A stretch of 64,000 nt of DNA from Gentiana macrophylla. Taxonomy: Eukaryota; Streptophyta; Magnoliopsida; Gentianales; Gentianaceae. The translations under genes were made by a program, and so were the position numbers. Below, one piece after another: positions 24,200 to 36,800 of the stretch. The notes under the pieces were generated by a model. The model was not told the origin of the DNA. It made no database searches and saw only the letters and a list, made by a program, of their open reading frames with translations. The DNA is taken from assembly GCA_026214975.1 (NCBI GenBank), contig CM047806.1, forward strand, positions 53,833,947-53,897,946, written 5' to 3'. The first letter of the stretch is position 1. Every line of letters begins with the position of its first letter.

Positions 24200-26620
24200 T
24201 GAAGACTGGCTAATGGCGATTCATATCTCCCAGTCTAAGAACCCTATCTCAAAGGAAAAATGACTAAGTAACCTTTCAATTGGGAAAGGGTAATAGAGCT
24301 AAAGAAGTATCATAGCTTGTTCATATTGACCTTCGGGGTCTTATGAAGGATACAAGCTAGTGGGAGCTTTTGAGTAATAGACCTTTTGTCTAATGACTAC
24401 TCAAAATGCCGATTAGTTTATCTAAATATTTGGAGAAATCTCTGATATTACCAGAGAAACGAGTATTCCATGCTCAGATATAGGCTATGGCATGGTTTTT
24501 TGCACTGATGCTTGGCCTGCCTCCAAGTGAAACGATTTCACTGAAAGGATAAACCATGTATTTCCTTGAATAGTTATTGATATGCTACAATACACTGCTT
24601 AACTCAATTAAGATATTGGTTGCAAAATAACGGTATACATTATTATGTAATATCGAGAAGTCTACCTAGAAGATGCTTATGAATTTGTGGATAAGGAGTG
24701 AAGTACATTTACTCCACTTCCGCAAATAGAGGCATTTAGCACTAAGTGCTTGAAGGTAGGACTGGAGATTTTGCATACGCGTTCAGATGGTGACTAATCG
24801 TGAAATATCTTGATGCAATAAGCAATGGTTGGTTATAAGATTCTTAAGATTGGATAGTGACGATTGCACTGTTACATCCTTTCCAGAAGAATGTATAAAT
24901 AACAACCTTGGACCTTGAAGTAAAGTTACTCAAGGAGTTACTATCTGATTTAATCAGACCACATCCAACATTGGTTATTGGGTTTATGCTAATAAATACT
25001 ACTAAACCAGATCAGAATGTCAATCCACCCAAATGCAGTGGGAGTATGGTTTAACCATTGACCCGCTGTGATATGTAGACTTTACAGCCTGCTGGGGGTG
25101 ATTGATAACCTATGGTCCTCTGAAAGGTCTGTATATGATTCTGATAAATAGAGGTTGGTTTAATGCCATAAACACGTAAATGGAGTTTTGGTACTCCAGT
25201 TCATTCACAATCTTGTAGTTTCACCTGAGTGTCTCAAGCCCAGTGGGAGTAATTGGATCTACGTGAAGAATAGATGAATGAATGAGAAAGTTTATCTTCA
25301 AAGCAAAGCTAAGTGGTCTAGGGGTAATTCCCTGACAAGTAGAGAGTTAGACAGGGGTGATGCCTTGAAACTTTCTCACCATTCAGCCTTTTTTTGATCC
25401 GTTGGAAAGCAGAAAGATTACCAGGGGTGATACCCTAAAACTTTCTTGCCCAACAACGGAACTTGAATTCATTCGGAACAGCAGGGTTTTGTTTAAAGCC
25501 AATGGCAGATTGACTGCCTATGCTTATATCCATTGGTGGATTGAAGCAAACCTCTAGGTCATTAAAAGCCACATGTTTGAAATATATGGGCTTAACCAGA
25601 ATATTGATGAATATTTTGAAGACCAGAGAATCAATATTGGTAAAGAGTAGATGTTAGTGTAAATGCAAGGTAACACCGCAATAGTTGAGATCAACTTGGG
25701 TGCGTTATCTGAAGTCTGGAACTGACGAGCCAAAGCTTCTCTAAATTAGAGAAAGTGGACTATGTTCTTAGAAATTGATTCGGTTGAGTTCATGAGAACA
25801 AGTTGTGGAAGTATCCCATCCATTTTATTGGTTAAGATGATAATGCATTTCTTTGCATGCTATATTCAACGAGAGGTTTCCTACCCAACCCCTCACGGAA
25901 TAATTCTCTTAGTCTTTGGATATAGAGAAAATGGGATATATTCTCTTTTGGATAGAGAAAGTCAGGTTATTAAAAGTCAATAACAGTCGAATCTTGGATT
26001 CGGACGTTGAGTAGCAGTATAGTGCATCCTCAAGTACCTTTAGAGAACTAGGAGTTGAATGCTTGAGTATTCGGGTGCAAACCTGAGTATTGTTGACTAC
26101 ACTGTTTCTTATTTTAAGTCAGATTAAGGATGATCGTGAATCGATCTCAGGCTCAGTGTTTTCTCATAGTGATGGAGCTATAGTCTGGAGCAATCCAGCA
26201 TTGCCAATTTGACTCTGTTAGTTGAATATATAGCAGCTTTTGGAGCAGCTAAAGGGGCAGTGTGGCTTGATAAGTTCTTTGTTGGATCGAAAAGTAATTC
26301 CAGGTCTCGATTAGACGATACCATTTTACTGTGAAAACAGTTGAGAGGTAGCTCATGCAAATGATCTTCGCAGTCACAAGAGGTCAAAAGCATATTGAGA
26401 AAGAGTACCACTTGATCAGACAGACCGTGCAGAGAGGCGACATTTATGTCCTAAAAGTTCGCCTCGAGCCGACAACCTAGCTAATCAGTTTACCAAGATG
26501 CGTGGCATCTACTGTCACGGATCAGCTCTTGGCGGGTATGAAATTGGGAGATATGTCTCATCTGCTTTAGAGCAAGCATGAGAATGTTGTGGATAGAAAG
26601 AATAAGGGTGAGGTGCTCTA
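24200..26620 (+). pseudogene. Decayed copia pol inside element C
   Basis: Only scattered relics remain. Near 25,225-25,300 SPECLKPSGSNWIYVK followed by EKVYLQSKAK parallels the KPIGCKWVYK...KARLVAKG entry of copia reverse transcriptase. Near 25,500-25,560 AYAYIHWW sits where YVDD is expected but the Asp pair is gone. A 73-codon frame at 25,762-25,983 matches the relic frame of B. Near 26,480 NLANQFTKM resembles the terminal LADIFTKPL motif. Integrase is not readable. The enzyme cannot be functional. Confidence 0.55.
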
Positions 26621-26648
26621 AAAACAATAGTTGCTTGTCTTTACAGGA

Positions 26649-26719
26649 AAGTGGGAGATTGTTAGATGTGGTGTGCCCGAAAGACAATTGTTGCTTGTCC
26701 TTACGGGCAAGTGGGAGAT
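26649..26719 (+). repeat. Duplicated polypurine tract / LTR-edge module of element C
   Basis: AAGTGGGAGATTGTT occurs at 26,649 and again at 26,709, exactly 60 bp apart, each followed by a GTT...GCCCGAAAGACAATT-like sequence. The second copy is the true polypurine tract and LTR start (TGTTGG at 26,720). The first (TGTTAG at 26,660) resembles the LTR start of element B. Confidence 0.7.
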
Positions 26720-28477
26720 TGTTGGAAGTAGCACCCGAAAGACAATTTCTGTAATTGTTTTTATAATTATAAATGACAATCTATCCTCATCTTATTACTT
26801 GCTTCCTTCTTGTAAATAATACACTACTGAAAACCCCTAGTTGTATCATATGTAGCCATATAACTTAGTGTGTGTCACACGCGAGGGTTAAGTTTATGGT
26901 GATACACTTGAACTATTAGTCCATGGTGAACTTAATCAAAGTATGGGGTCTATTAATTAAACCACTATTAATGCGCCCAGAACACTTTAAGGTGTGACCG
27001 TCTTATCCAGACCGTCGATATTGGTTATTTAAGTGGGGTATTTATATATGATGTAGTCAAATAGGACTGGACCGATTTAATCTGCATTTCTCATATAATT
27101 CCGTGATTGAGAAATCCCATTAAATCACAAGATGATCATATATGGATTAACCTTAATCCTGAAGTGATTACAGACGCATGCTTATTTCAAGATAGGGTTT
27201 GATGTGTTCGTTAAGGATCGCTAAGAGGCGCGGTCCGAATCACTTTCATGTTGGCACTATTCTGTAATGAGTGATGAGTGTGTGTCTCATGTTCCTTCCT
27301 GCGGGAAGTAGAAAGACAATCCCCTTATTTGTTGATCCTAGAAACTGATCGATCGGCCGAGTTCATATTGGTTATGAACTAATTGATCACTAGCGGGTTG
27401 ATGGTAAATAATGATAAGATGTAATGAAGAAGGTTTACGGAAATAATACCGTTTCATTACGGATAGTCTATGAAGGGTTAGTCTGTATGTAATGATTATA
27501 TCAATAGACACTTATTGACTCGGCTTTCTGAGAATAAGTTATACGTATAATCGATAGAGTTCAGTTTCGGATTTATGGTGGCGTAATCCGGAATTAATAA
27601 GTTGAGTAGAAATATTCTGTTCGATGAATATTTTATTCAATTTATTGTAGCTACTGGTTATAGGTCCATGGTCCCCGGGTTGGCTCCTAACACGCGAGTG
27701 TTTTCTCGTTTAGTGGAACCTCGAGAATAAATTAAATAGTTGGTCTATTTAATGAATATGCGAATATTATTTATTCGGTAAATAATATGTAAAATAGAAA
27801 ATACATTTTCTATTATCCCAATTGGCATAAAAATGGCACCACTTTATTTGGTTTTGGGAAAAGAAATTTTCTCCTAATTAATTATAATGTGGATAAAATA
27901 ATTATTTATGTGTTAAATAATTATAAATAAGAAATTAGTTTTCTTATTGGATAAATAGGAAATTTGTTTTCCTATTGGATAAAGGTTTTTATTTCCTTAA
28001 AGGAAAAGATAAATATGTGTGTAAAAAATAAACTCTCAAATTAATTATTTTTCTATTAAAAGAGAGTTCTCCCAACACAAAATATTATTGATTCCAACGT
28101 GTTTTTGAGGATAAAATACAATGCCACTTTTGTGGAAAAAAAGGTGAGAAATTTTGTTTTCTTTTCCTAGCCATTGGGAAGAAGAAAAACTGGGTTTTCA
28201 ATGCATATTCGAGGAGGTTCTATCACGAGGATCGACGTCCACCAGTCGTCGCTTGGAGATACAATCCGGAAGATCACGGCTTCTCTCCGGTTGGGTAAAT
28301 CTTAAACCTTCTTGTAGTTAATTAATTAATCATGTGAATTAAATCGTGGTAAAATCGCATGCAAATTTAATTCGTAGCTTCACTGTGCATGATGGGGGCG
28401 TCTCGATCGGTGCTGTGAATCAGATCTTACGATCTAATATGGATCGGATCCGGATTCGGGTTTCTGTATATCCAACA
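26720..28477 (+). repeat. 3' LTR of element C (1,758 bp)
   Basis: TGTTGG...CCAACA termini, preceded by a polypurine tract. The first bases (CCCGAAAGACAATTTCTGT) are closely related to the start of the B LTR. Confidence 0.87.
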
Positions 28478-29203
28478 AGGTCATCCATCTTTTCAAATTT
28501 TAAAGCATTTGTTTCCTAATTTATGTAAGGATCTAAATGTTGAGAATTTCAAATGTAATGAATGCATCTTTGCCAAACATAAAGCATTTGTAATGAATGC
28601 ATCTCTACCCTACCTAATGTCAGTGGTGCCCATTGGTTTGTAACATTTATAAATGATTGCACAAGAACCTCTTGGATATACCTGTTGAAACATAAGTCTG
28701 ATCTGACTCAAGTGTTTCCCATTATTTACATTTTGATTATAACACAATTCAGTGCGAAGATCAAGAAGTTGAGGTCCGATAATGCCAGGGATTACTTCAA
28801 CAGAACTCTTAATCCCTTTCTTCAAGAGAAATGGATCATTCTACACCCCAACAAAATGGGGTGGCTGAAAGGAAAAATAGGCACCTTTTGGATACTGCTA
28901 GGGCCTTACTTGGTTATCAATGCTGCTCATTTGATCAACATATTACCCACTATTGTTCTTAGAAAAAGAAGCCCTATTGAGGCCCTAAAAAACTTGTATC
29001 CTGATTTTATGAACACTGAAGGCCTTCCTCCAAAGATCTTTGTATGTGAAGCTTTTTCGTACATTCATCTTCTTAATAGGGGAAAGCTTGATCCTAGAGC
29101 TCTTAGATGTGTTTTCATTGGGTACTCTAGCACTCAAAAGGGGTATAAATGTTATCACCCCTACCAAGAAAGTGATTATCTCAAAAGATGTTACCTTTTA
29201 TGA
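28478..29203 (+). pseudogene. Copia D integrase, broken
   Basis: Starts inside the zinc finger: GHPSFQILKHLFPNL at 28,482, then CNECIFAKHKAF near 28,560. The core has KKLRSDNARDYFN (second catalytic Asp) near 28,766 and the SPIEALKNLYPDF and VFIGYSSTQKGYKCYHP motifs near 28,970-29,160, which are classic copia integrase C-terminal features. The catalytic Glu block is altered (WLKGKIGT where ERKNRH is usual). Stops near 28,641 and frame changes break it. Confidence 0.8.
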
Positions 29204-29359
29204 AGGGAACTGTTATTTTTCCAAAATTCCTCTAATTCAGGGGGAGATGTTTATCTCTGATAATGACAGCCACTCTTATCTTCTGGACATTGACCTTAGA
29301 TGTAAGAGGGGGATCCCAGAGAACCCTAAAAATCTGAATAATCAAGAAAACCCTATGGA

Positions 29360-30394
29360 AGACTCTTAATTGACTGATCCTCCACATGAGGAAAGTGGGC
29401 ACTTGAAAAACAAAGTCAATGAGAAGTCCCCTATTATTTATACCAGAAAGAACTGGATGAGATTGGCGAATATTGTTCCCATTGATGAAAATGAAGAGAC
29501 AAATGATAAAAATACATATAATTCCTCCATTAATTAAGAGGAAATCACTAGTCCTGCTGATGTACGGACTGAGTCCTCTATATTAAGGGACAATCATGAT
29601 CTTCCTATTACTAAAAAGATGAGTGTTAGAGCATGCACTCTTCATCCCCTTTATCCTATGAAGAATTTCTTGTCTTACAACAAGATCTCTCAAAGAACAG
29701 AGAAAATTCATGAAACACATGTTTGATGACTTTGTTCCAAGAAATCTGAATGAGGCACTAACATATGAGGAGTGGATTAATGCCATGAAGGAGGAAATGA
29801 ACGCCCTAGAAAAAGAAGAAAAGAATAAAACATGGGACCTGGTTCACCTTCCAAAGGGAGTAAAACCGGTTGGCTGTAGATGGGTGTACACCATCAAATA
29901 TAGATCTGATGGTACCCTTGAAAGGTACAAGGCAAGGTTAGTTGCCAAAGGATATACCCAAACTCATGGGGTTGTTTACTTTGAGACCTTTTCTCCAGTA
30001 GCAAAGATGAATATTGTCAAGATTCTTCTATCTTTGGCAACTAATTTTCATTGGCAACTACATCAATATGATGTAAAGAATGCCTCCTTCAAGGATCTAG
30101 AGGAAACCATCTATATGGATGTTCCTCCTGGATTCAAAATAGAGGAAGGGAAAGTTTGCAAGCCGAAAAGGCCTTATATGGGCTTAAACAATCACCAAAG
30201 GCTTGGTTTTTTACTATGCTTAAATTAGGCTACAAATAAAGCCAAGGTGATCATACTATGTTTATCAAACATAATCAGAATAGACAAGTGTCTATTTTGC
30301 TGGTTTATGTTGATGATATTATCATCACTGGAATGATAATGAAAGCAATCAACTTCGGAATGTTCTCCTATGCAAAGAATTTGATATAAAGGAA
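29360..30394 (+). pseudogene. Copia D reverse transcriptase, broken
   Basis: The open part 29,710-30,228 holds EEMNALEKE, GCRWVYTIKYRSDGTLERYK, ARLVAKGYTQTHG and HQYDVKNASF (the catalytic-Asp region). The frame is lost at about 30,225. YVDD survives in LLVYVDDIIITG at 30,306-30,317 but outside the main open frame. Upstream, 29,360-29,700 encodes the usual spacer with several stops. Confidence 0.82.
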
Positions 30395-31249
30395 TTGGGA
30401 AAGCTCAAATATTTTCTGAGAATTGAAGTACTTTACTCAAAACTTGGTATTCTCATATCCCAACAAAAGTACATTATGGATCTGTTAAAGGATTGTGGAA
30501 AAACAGGGTGTAAGCCTATGGACACACCTATTGAGCTCGATCATGGGATAAATCTGGCTTCAGAGGATGAACATGTGGATAAGCAAGCATATCAAATGTT
30601 GGTAGGAAGACTTATCTATATTTCTCACACAAGGCCTGCCATTGCCTTTGTTGTCAACATTGTCAGCAGGTATATGCATGATCCAAGAAGATGTCATCAA
30701 AAGGTTGCTGAAAGAATTGTCTACTACTTGAAAAGCTGCCCAGGGAAGGGACTTCTTTTCAAAAAGGGAGAACAATTGACTCTTGAAGCCTACATTGACT
30801 CTGACTATGCAGGCTGCCTAGATGATAGAAGATCTACTTCTGGACACTGTGTTTTCTTGTTTGGCAATCCTATAGCATAGAGAAGTAAGAAACAAAGTGT
30901 TGTCTCAAGATCCAGTGCTGAGGCTGAGTTTAGGGCCCTAGCTATTGGTGTTTGTGAACTCTTGTGGCTAAAGATTATATTGGATGACCTCAAGACCCCT
31001 ATGATTCTAAAGTGTGACAACCAATCTGCCATTGACATCTCACATAACCCTGTTCAACATAATAGAACCAAGCATGTGGAGGTGGACATACATTTTATCA
31101 AAGAAAAACTGGACTCCAATCTTATCAAGATCTCTTTCATCAACTCTCAGAATCAGATTGCAGATGTTCTTACCAAAGGACTTCCTAAGAAAGCTTTTAA
31201 TTATCTCCTCAGCAAGCTGGGAATGATAGATATTCATTCATCAGCTTGA
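30395..31249 (+). pseudogene. Copia D RNase H region, one stop
   Basis: MGKLKYFLRIEV begins the connection domain. AYIDSDYAGCLDDRRSTSGH near 30,790-30,845 is the RNase H signature. A TAG at 30,878-30,880 replaces the usual Trp codon. Coding then continues (RSSAEAEFRALA near 30,910), and after an apparent break 30,962-31,249 carries CDNQSAIDISHNPVQHNRTK, VDIHFIKEK and IADVLTKGLP. The end matches the natural end of copia polyproteins, close to the polypurine tract. Confidence 0.85.
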
Positions 31250-31256
31250 GGGGGAG
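31248..31256 (+). other. Polypurine tract of copia D
   Basis: GAGGGGGAG, right before TGTTAG at 31,257. Confidence 0.75.
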
Positions 31257-31640
31257 TGTTAGAAATGTCCTTTTTACCCCTTTTATTATTTTATTATTAT
31301 TTATTATTTCTGTAACTGTTTGTCACCTTTTATTACCCCTTAATCTTGTATAATTAAGGAGTAATTAGGTGTACAAAAGAGCTATTAGTTTTGTCTCTTT
31401 CCTAGCTGTTTTGTGCCAAGAAAACTGTCCTTTTGTTACCGTTGGAACAGTGTTTCCAGCCTCACCTTTTATCCAACTAGCCGTTGGATCTTTCCTCTTT
31501 GTATTTATGGAAAAGGCAGTTGTAATAGCATTTAATGAGCTTTATATTCTAATAAAAGAATACTTTCCTCATTGTTTTTACTCCTTACAATATATAAAAC
31601 TAAACGAGCAGATTTTCACTATCTATGAGTATGTAAAAAA
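31257..31640 (+). repeat. 3' LTR of copia D (right end uncertain)
   Basis: Starts TGTTAGAAATGTCC after the polypurine tract. An AATAAAA signal lies near 31,551. No clean TCTAACA terminus is visible, so the end given is approximate and the LTR may be truncated. Confidence 0.55.
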
Positions 31641-32112
31641 TAATTCCTATGGTTGGCTGCCCCATGTACCCTTTTAAGATACAGCTGCCCCTGTTTGCCA
31701 TATCTGCTTGAGATTTTGAGCATTCAATATATATATAGGGCTCATTCACAGTCTTTTCTGAACTTGGGACACCAAATTTATTTATTTATTTTTATTTATA
31801 TTACTTATTATTATTTTTGTATCTTGGGTACTCTATTTGTCTCCCAGCAAATGTTGTTGGTTTGTGTTGATTTTGCGTGTCTGCTTACCAAATGTTTAGG
31901 GTTAGAGTCTATTTTCCATGTCTGCTTACCTATTGTTGATGGTTAAAGTCTCTTTTGCATGTGTGCTTACTAAGCTATGAGTTAAATTTAAACAAAAAAT
32001 GAGTTTATTATTATTATTATTTTTAGTTCCCTTTGTGTTAGTTGTTTCTTGATATTGATTTTGACAATGCCATAAAGCAGATGATAAATAGTTTCTTAGT
32101 TTTGTACCATTT
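31641..32112. other. AT-rich stretch with no gene
   Basis: Contains TCTGCTTACC-type short repeats and T-rich runs. No convincing coding frame. It may be the end of the D LTR plus flanking DNA. Confidence 0.4.
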
Positions 32113-32174
32113 ATGTAACGTCCTGCTCCCGAATACCGAGCTTTTATCCGAAAGAGAAGATTCGGCACGTATAA
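32113..32174 (+). repeat. Possible old LTR start, split by element E
   Basis: TGTAACGTCCTGCTCCCGAA resembles the TGTAACG starts of many gypsy LTRs. E follows at 32,175. The sequence would continue after E at 39,302. Weak evidence. Confidence 0.3.
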
Positions 32175-33894
32175 TGATGACGGTCAAATTGTACCCGTAA
32201 AAATCATCAACATTGTCCTTAAATCGGGATTAATAATATATATTTTATATTAAATCACATGTTTATATGGATTATTTAATGTTATGTGATTTATAAGATA
32301 TAATTTGGTATTTATCCATTTATAAGATATAATTTGGTGTTTATCCGTTTTTATTATATAAATCGGCATTTATCCGTTTTTATTATATTTATCCGTTTTA
32401 TTTAAATATGATTTATTTTGGGATAAATATTTATTTTGTAGATTGAGATAAATTATGGAGGATAAATACGAATGGAAGAATTAAATCTCAAGATAAATCA
32501 AAGGAAATTCAAGATAAATATCGGATTAGCACGAAAAGATCGGATAAGCATGACAAAAGACTCCAAGATGGCGCCAACTTTGAGGATATGCATGAAGGGG
32601 GGCGCCTTCATCTTTTCTTGATCGGCCGAGAGTTATCTCTTATTTGTTTTGACATTTTGAAGTATATCTCTTAATTAAATTAAACCCTATAAATAAAGGC
32701 ATACAATACACGCCTTTTACAGACGTCACAACTTTTACACAATTCATAATAAAATCATCGCTTTTCTTAGAGCGATTTTACAAGTTCGCAATAATGTAAG
32801 TTCTTGTATTTATTTGTTCTTAGTTCTTTGTAATTAAGCCCCCAATTATTGTTTATCGTTTGAGGTGGTTCGTTCTTCACCGAACGATGTAGATCTAAGG
32901 ATACGATATGAGGCGTGTGGGATTCCTTGTCTATGAGGATCCACACGCGCCCATCTGTTATCCGGTGACCTATAGATGACTTTGGTATGATCGACAACCG
33001 TGTTTTTAGTAGATCTATATAATTGCTTTATGAACTTCTATTTTATCCGTTACGTATGTAAAAGCTTAAGATTTAGGTTTTCGCCACGTCAATCTAGCCA
33101 CGTCTTTATGGTGTGATTGTCCACCTAGAATTTCTTATCTTAGTAGGTATGGCTACGGCTACGTTGCTCGTCTGTTTTAATTAGCGTATGATTAGGAAAT
33201 ACCAATATAGGGCTCCTAGGTCGGCTCATGAATTGATCTTCCGGGACTTTCAGCGAGATCTAGATCTATTATGTACTAGGGAATTGTGCACACCTAGTTA
33301 TACGTACATCGTAGATTAACATGATACCTAAAAAGTTAGTGTTAATGGGACGGAGACTGATGCGATCGCTTAGGAAGTACGCCTGAACAAAGGAATGTTG
33401 CCTAGGTGAGGAATACGGTTAATATCGGCATCCCTAGTTTTGTAAGCGTTTGAGTCATATGAGATGGAGGCCGAAAAAGCGAAGTCACGTGATGTAGCAT
33501 AGTGATCCGGATGGCCTACCCGGAGCTTGATCTAGTTTTGGGGATGACTCCTGTAGCCAATATAAAAGAAATACCAATCGGATTAATAGTTGTCGAGTCT
33601 AGCTTAATTATATAGAATCTCTAGATCCAAACGATAACATGATAATTGGGTAGGTTAATTACGTTATGTGTTGTGTCGAGTCGTGTCCTTTACCTTTCTT
33701 GTCTTTTGTTGGTCATAGACCGCCTTTGTGTCCTTGATATGAATAGTTAGTTGTTTGTATATAAATGACCCACAATTGGTTCCCTGTGGGATCGACCTTG
33801 ATTCGCTATAGCTATACTACGATGGACCTAGTCCTCTTGCTAGTATTGGTTTATGGTGGTCAAGTATTTTAATTTCACTTGATCTACGTCATCA
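32175..33894 (+). repeat. 5' LTR of element E (1,720 bp)
   Basis: Near-identical to 37,540-39,296 with small indels. Short tandem variants of a GGTATTTATCCGTTT-like unit lie near 32,300-32,400; the 3' LTR has a slightly longer version. Confidence 0.92.
32688..32695 (+). promoter_or_regulatory. TATA box in the LTR of E
   Basis: TATAAATA within CCCTATAAATAAAGGC. The same motif is kept in the 3' LTR near 38,088. It is a likely U3 promoter. Confidence 0.55.
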
Positions 33895-36800
33895 AGTTTT
33901 TGGCGCCGTTGCCGGGGAACCAACGGTCAATTTTATATATAAATAATTTTTTATTCATGTCGAGTTTTCTGTTTTAGAGTCTGTTTCTTTTTATGTTTTT
34001 GAGTCCCTCTGGTTGTCTGCTCTGTGTAAAAATTCCAGAATCTGGAACAACTAGTTTCACTTCCAGCGAGACTGCCTCTCACTGCCAGCGAGCCTGGTAC
34101 TGTTTTATGGAATTTCGCGTGTCTGTTTATCTTCATGTGTTTAATCCGTAGGTCTGATAGCAGCATGAGAAACCATGTTAAAATCAGTCTACGGTCCATT
34201 TTGTTTTTCTTCTGTTTGCAGAACCAGGGAAGCAATAATCCGAGTCAGTAATTTTTTGCGGGCGCTGAGGAAATAACCCAGCAACATGTGGAGCTACGAA
34301 TCTACGATGGGAAAAGTGATGGAGGCAACACCTTTAAAACACTAAGATGGCTCCGGAAATTTTTTTTAAGGTTCGAATTATTCGTGGTACGATGTTGAAG
34401 GCAAGGTACACCCTTTTTGCTTATGATTTACTATCTTTTGGTCTTATGATCATAAGTTAGTCTTTACATGAACCTGAGTATGAATCTTAGCCCGGAGTTG
34501 GTTTGTAAGATTAATTTTATTAGTGTGGAAGGTTCTGCCCCAAATCTGCCTCATCTAGAGGGTATAAGGAAACATGTAGTAGTTGAAGGAAGCAGTGAAT
34601 AAAGAGTTCCTCATAGTTATGTCAAAATCTCATTGTCCTATGCATGAGATTGCTTCTACTGGCCATGGGAGCAACAATTTGTGTAGTTTAAGAATTCTCA
34701 ATCTAAAGAAGACGTTGAGTTTTGAGAGAGCATAATGAAGCAGCATTATAGGGGATGTTATTAAAATAAGTCCCTAGGACTAAATCTCCTTAGAATTCAC
34801 TAATTCCTAAAACGAGAGCCGAGGTAGGAGCTTTGTATAAATGGTAAGGATAAATGTCGTTTCCTAGGTCTCACAACCAAGGGAAGGATATTAATCCGCA
34901 AAAGCGACGAGCCCACCGCATATAGTGCTCAAGGGGCCAACATCTAGCGATCCAAGAAGGATGACTGACAAGGATGCTTTTTGGAAAGTCGTGCTGAGGA
35001 CTTTAAACTCAGAACTACTTCTTTAAAACCCTTAGGATTTCTTTTTAGGATTTTAGGTTTTGTTTTCGTTGAGTCAAATAAGAGTAACGTGACATATGTT
35101 GAGGTTTTTTATTTTGCCGTGTTGCGATGGCCATTGGGCTAAGGATGTGCAAATAAAATTTTACTCAATATAGGCCACGTGAAATAGAGTTTCTTAGGAG
35201 AGTCGAGAAATTGCTAAAGAAAAGGAAATTTAGCAATCAACCTTAAGATGGAAGCATTAAGAGAGCTTGAGAATTACTGAAAATGTAACAGAGAATGATT
35301 GGTGCGAACAAGAACAATTTTTGGTCAACTCCTAAAACTTTTTAGAATGGCGATCCGAGTGAAAATCCAAAGTTGTGTGCAATTCGTTCTGCAACTACAC
35401 TTATCCTTTCCTTTGTACCTTTTCTATTCTCTCACCAATCTGCCTCGCAATTCACATTTCTAACCATTCTTTCATCCCCTCTCTTTCTTTCCATCTATTT
35501 CACTCTCCCACCCTACCCAATCCCTTAAACAATACCCACCCAAAACACAATTTCTTACCCACCCTTTATCTTTTCTTACCATCCTTATATATCTTTTTCT
35601 AAACCCATCATACTCTCAAACTCCATTTTGTTTACAAAATACCCTTGTGTTGCGGAATTAGAAATATTGCTAAGTTTTAATGATTATCTTTTATCATTTT
35701 GGTTTTCATGATCATAGCTGGGGTACGTGTAGCTCTGACCCTAGCTAGATTTTAAAAGTTTTCGGTTCGAACAAAATACAACTTATCTTTCTACCGGGAG
35801 TTTTAAATTTCACACTTTTTCGCCTATCCCGGCATTTCTGGATGATGAGTTTTGTTCTAAAATATCACACCGATCCGACCTTGTTGATGACGGTTATGAC
35901 CTTTACGTGATACATTGGGTTATTGGTAATGTCGAGGAGAAGCTACATCTCCCTAAGTTGTTGATATCCAATCCAAGCGTGAAGAGTCTGTGCTCAGTAT
36001 CTGATTTAATCTTTAGCCTATAGGTCACATCCGATCTGTTATACCTTACCAAGTTTCTCTTTTACGCTGGATTAAATATCTTATCAATCCAATAAACCTC
36101 GTGTTTTCACACATGTGGTAACGCTTTTTGATCTTTGTCTTCTCCACCCGGTTTTAAGAATATTTTTGTAGTGGAGGATTTCGATGAAGACTATAATCTT
36201 TACTTGATTGTTTATTTTTCTTTTTATTTAGTATTTTTCTTTTTGCGTTTATATATATCTTTTTTTTTAGAATTCGTGTCTGAACAAGTCGTTTTAACTC
36301 TTTGGTTTTCCTTGTCATTGGTTGTATGAAATAAAGTGGCTTAATTTGTTTTTGGATATTTTATATCTAATTACTGCCACATTATTTTATAACTTCCATT
36401 GACATGTTATTAACGGTTTCGTGGAGTTTCTATTTGGTTTGCTTAAACAGGTTTTCACTTGCTTCTCCACGACGTGCTTAGATTACTCCGATGTTCTGCA
36501 TCTACTTAAAAGCCGTTTCCAGAGCTAAGTATTTTTCTTAAATTCTCATTTTTCTTTGTCATTGGGGACAATGACAGGTTTAAGTGGGGGGTAGGAGACT
36601 TAGCTATGATGTACTATAATTGAAAATTGAATGAAACGGTGAAAAATTGAAAAAATTGAATAAATGCCATATTATTTATCTCGTACCCTTAGAATTGTTA
36701 GTTCCTAGCTAAGAATTGATAGGAAAGGAACCAAGTTGCATGAGTACGTGATCATTTTATACTTATGTGAATGTAAATTTAAGGATATTCATGCCGATTG

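Larger units (their letters stand above)
19964..28477 (+). mobile_element. Long-LTR copia-derived element C, plus strand
   Basis: Same family as B. The visible 5' LTR is only its last 705 bp because A inserted into it. The internal region is 6.05 kb and the 3' LTR is complete. Termini are TGTTGG...CCAACA. Right after 28,477 the sequence becomes integrase zinc-finger coding sequence of copia D, so C interrupts D. Confidence 0.87.
28478..31640 (+). mobile_element. Ty1/copia element D, right part (integrase to 3' LTR)
   Basis: Host of element C and so the oldest layer of the nest. Coding order is integrase, reverse transcriptase, RNase H, then polypurine tract and 3' LTR. Gag, protease and the 5' LTR would lie upstream of the window. 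The right end of the LTR is not certain. Confidence 0.82.

Noticed and set aside
32767..32997. 76-codon minus-strand frame, also at 38,166-38,399
   Set aside because: It lies inside both LTR copies of E and has no homology I recognise; treated as chance.
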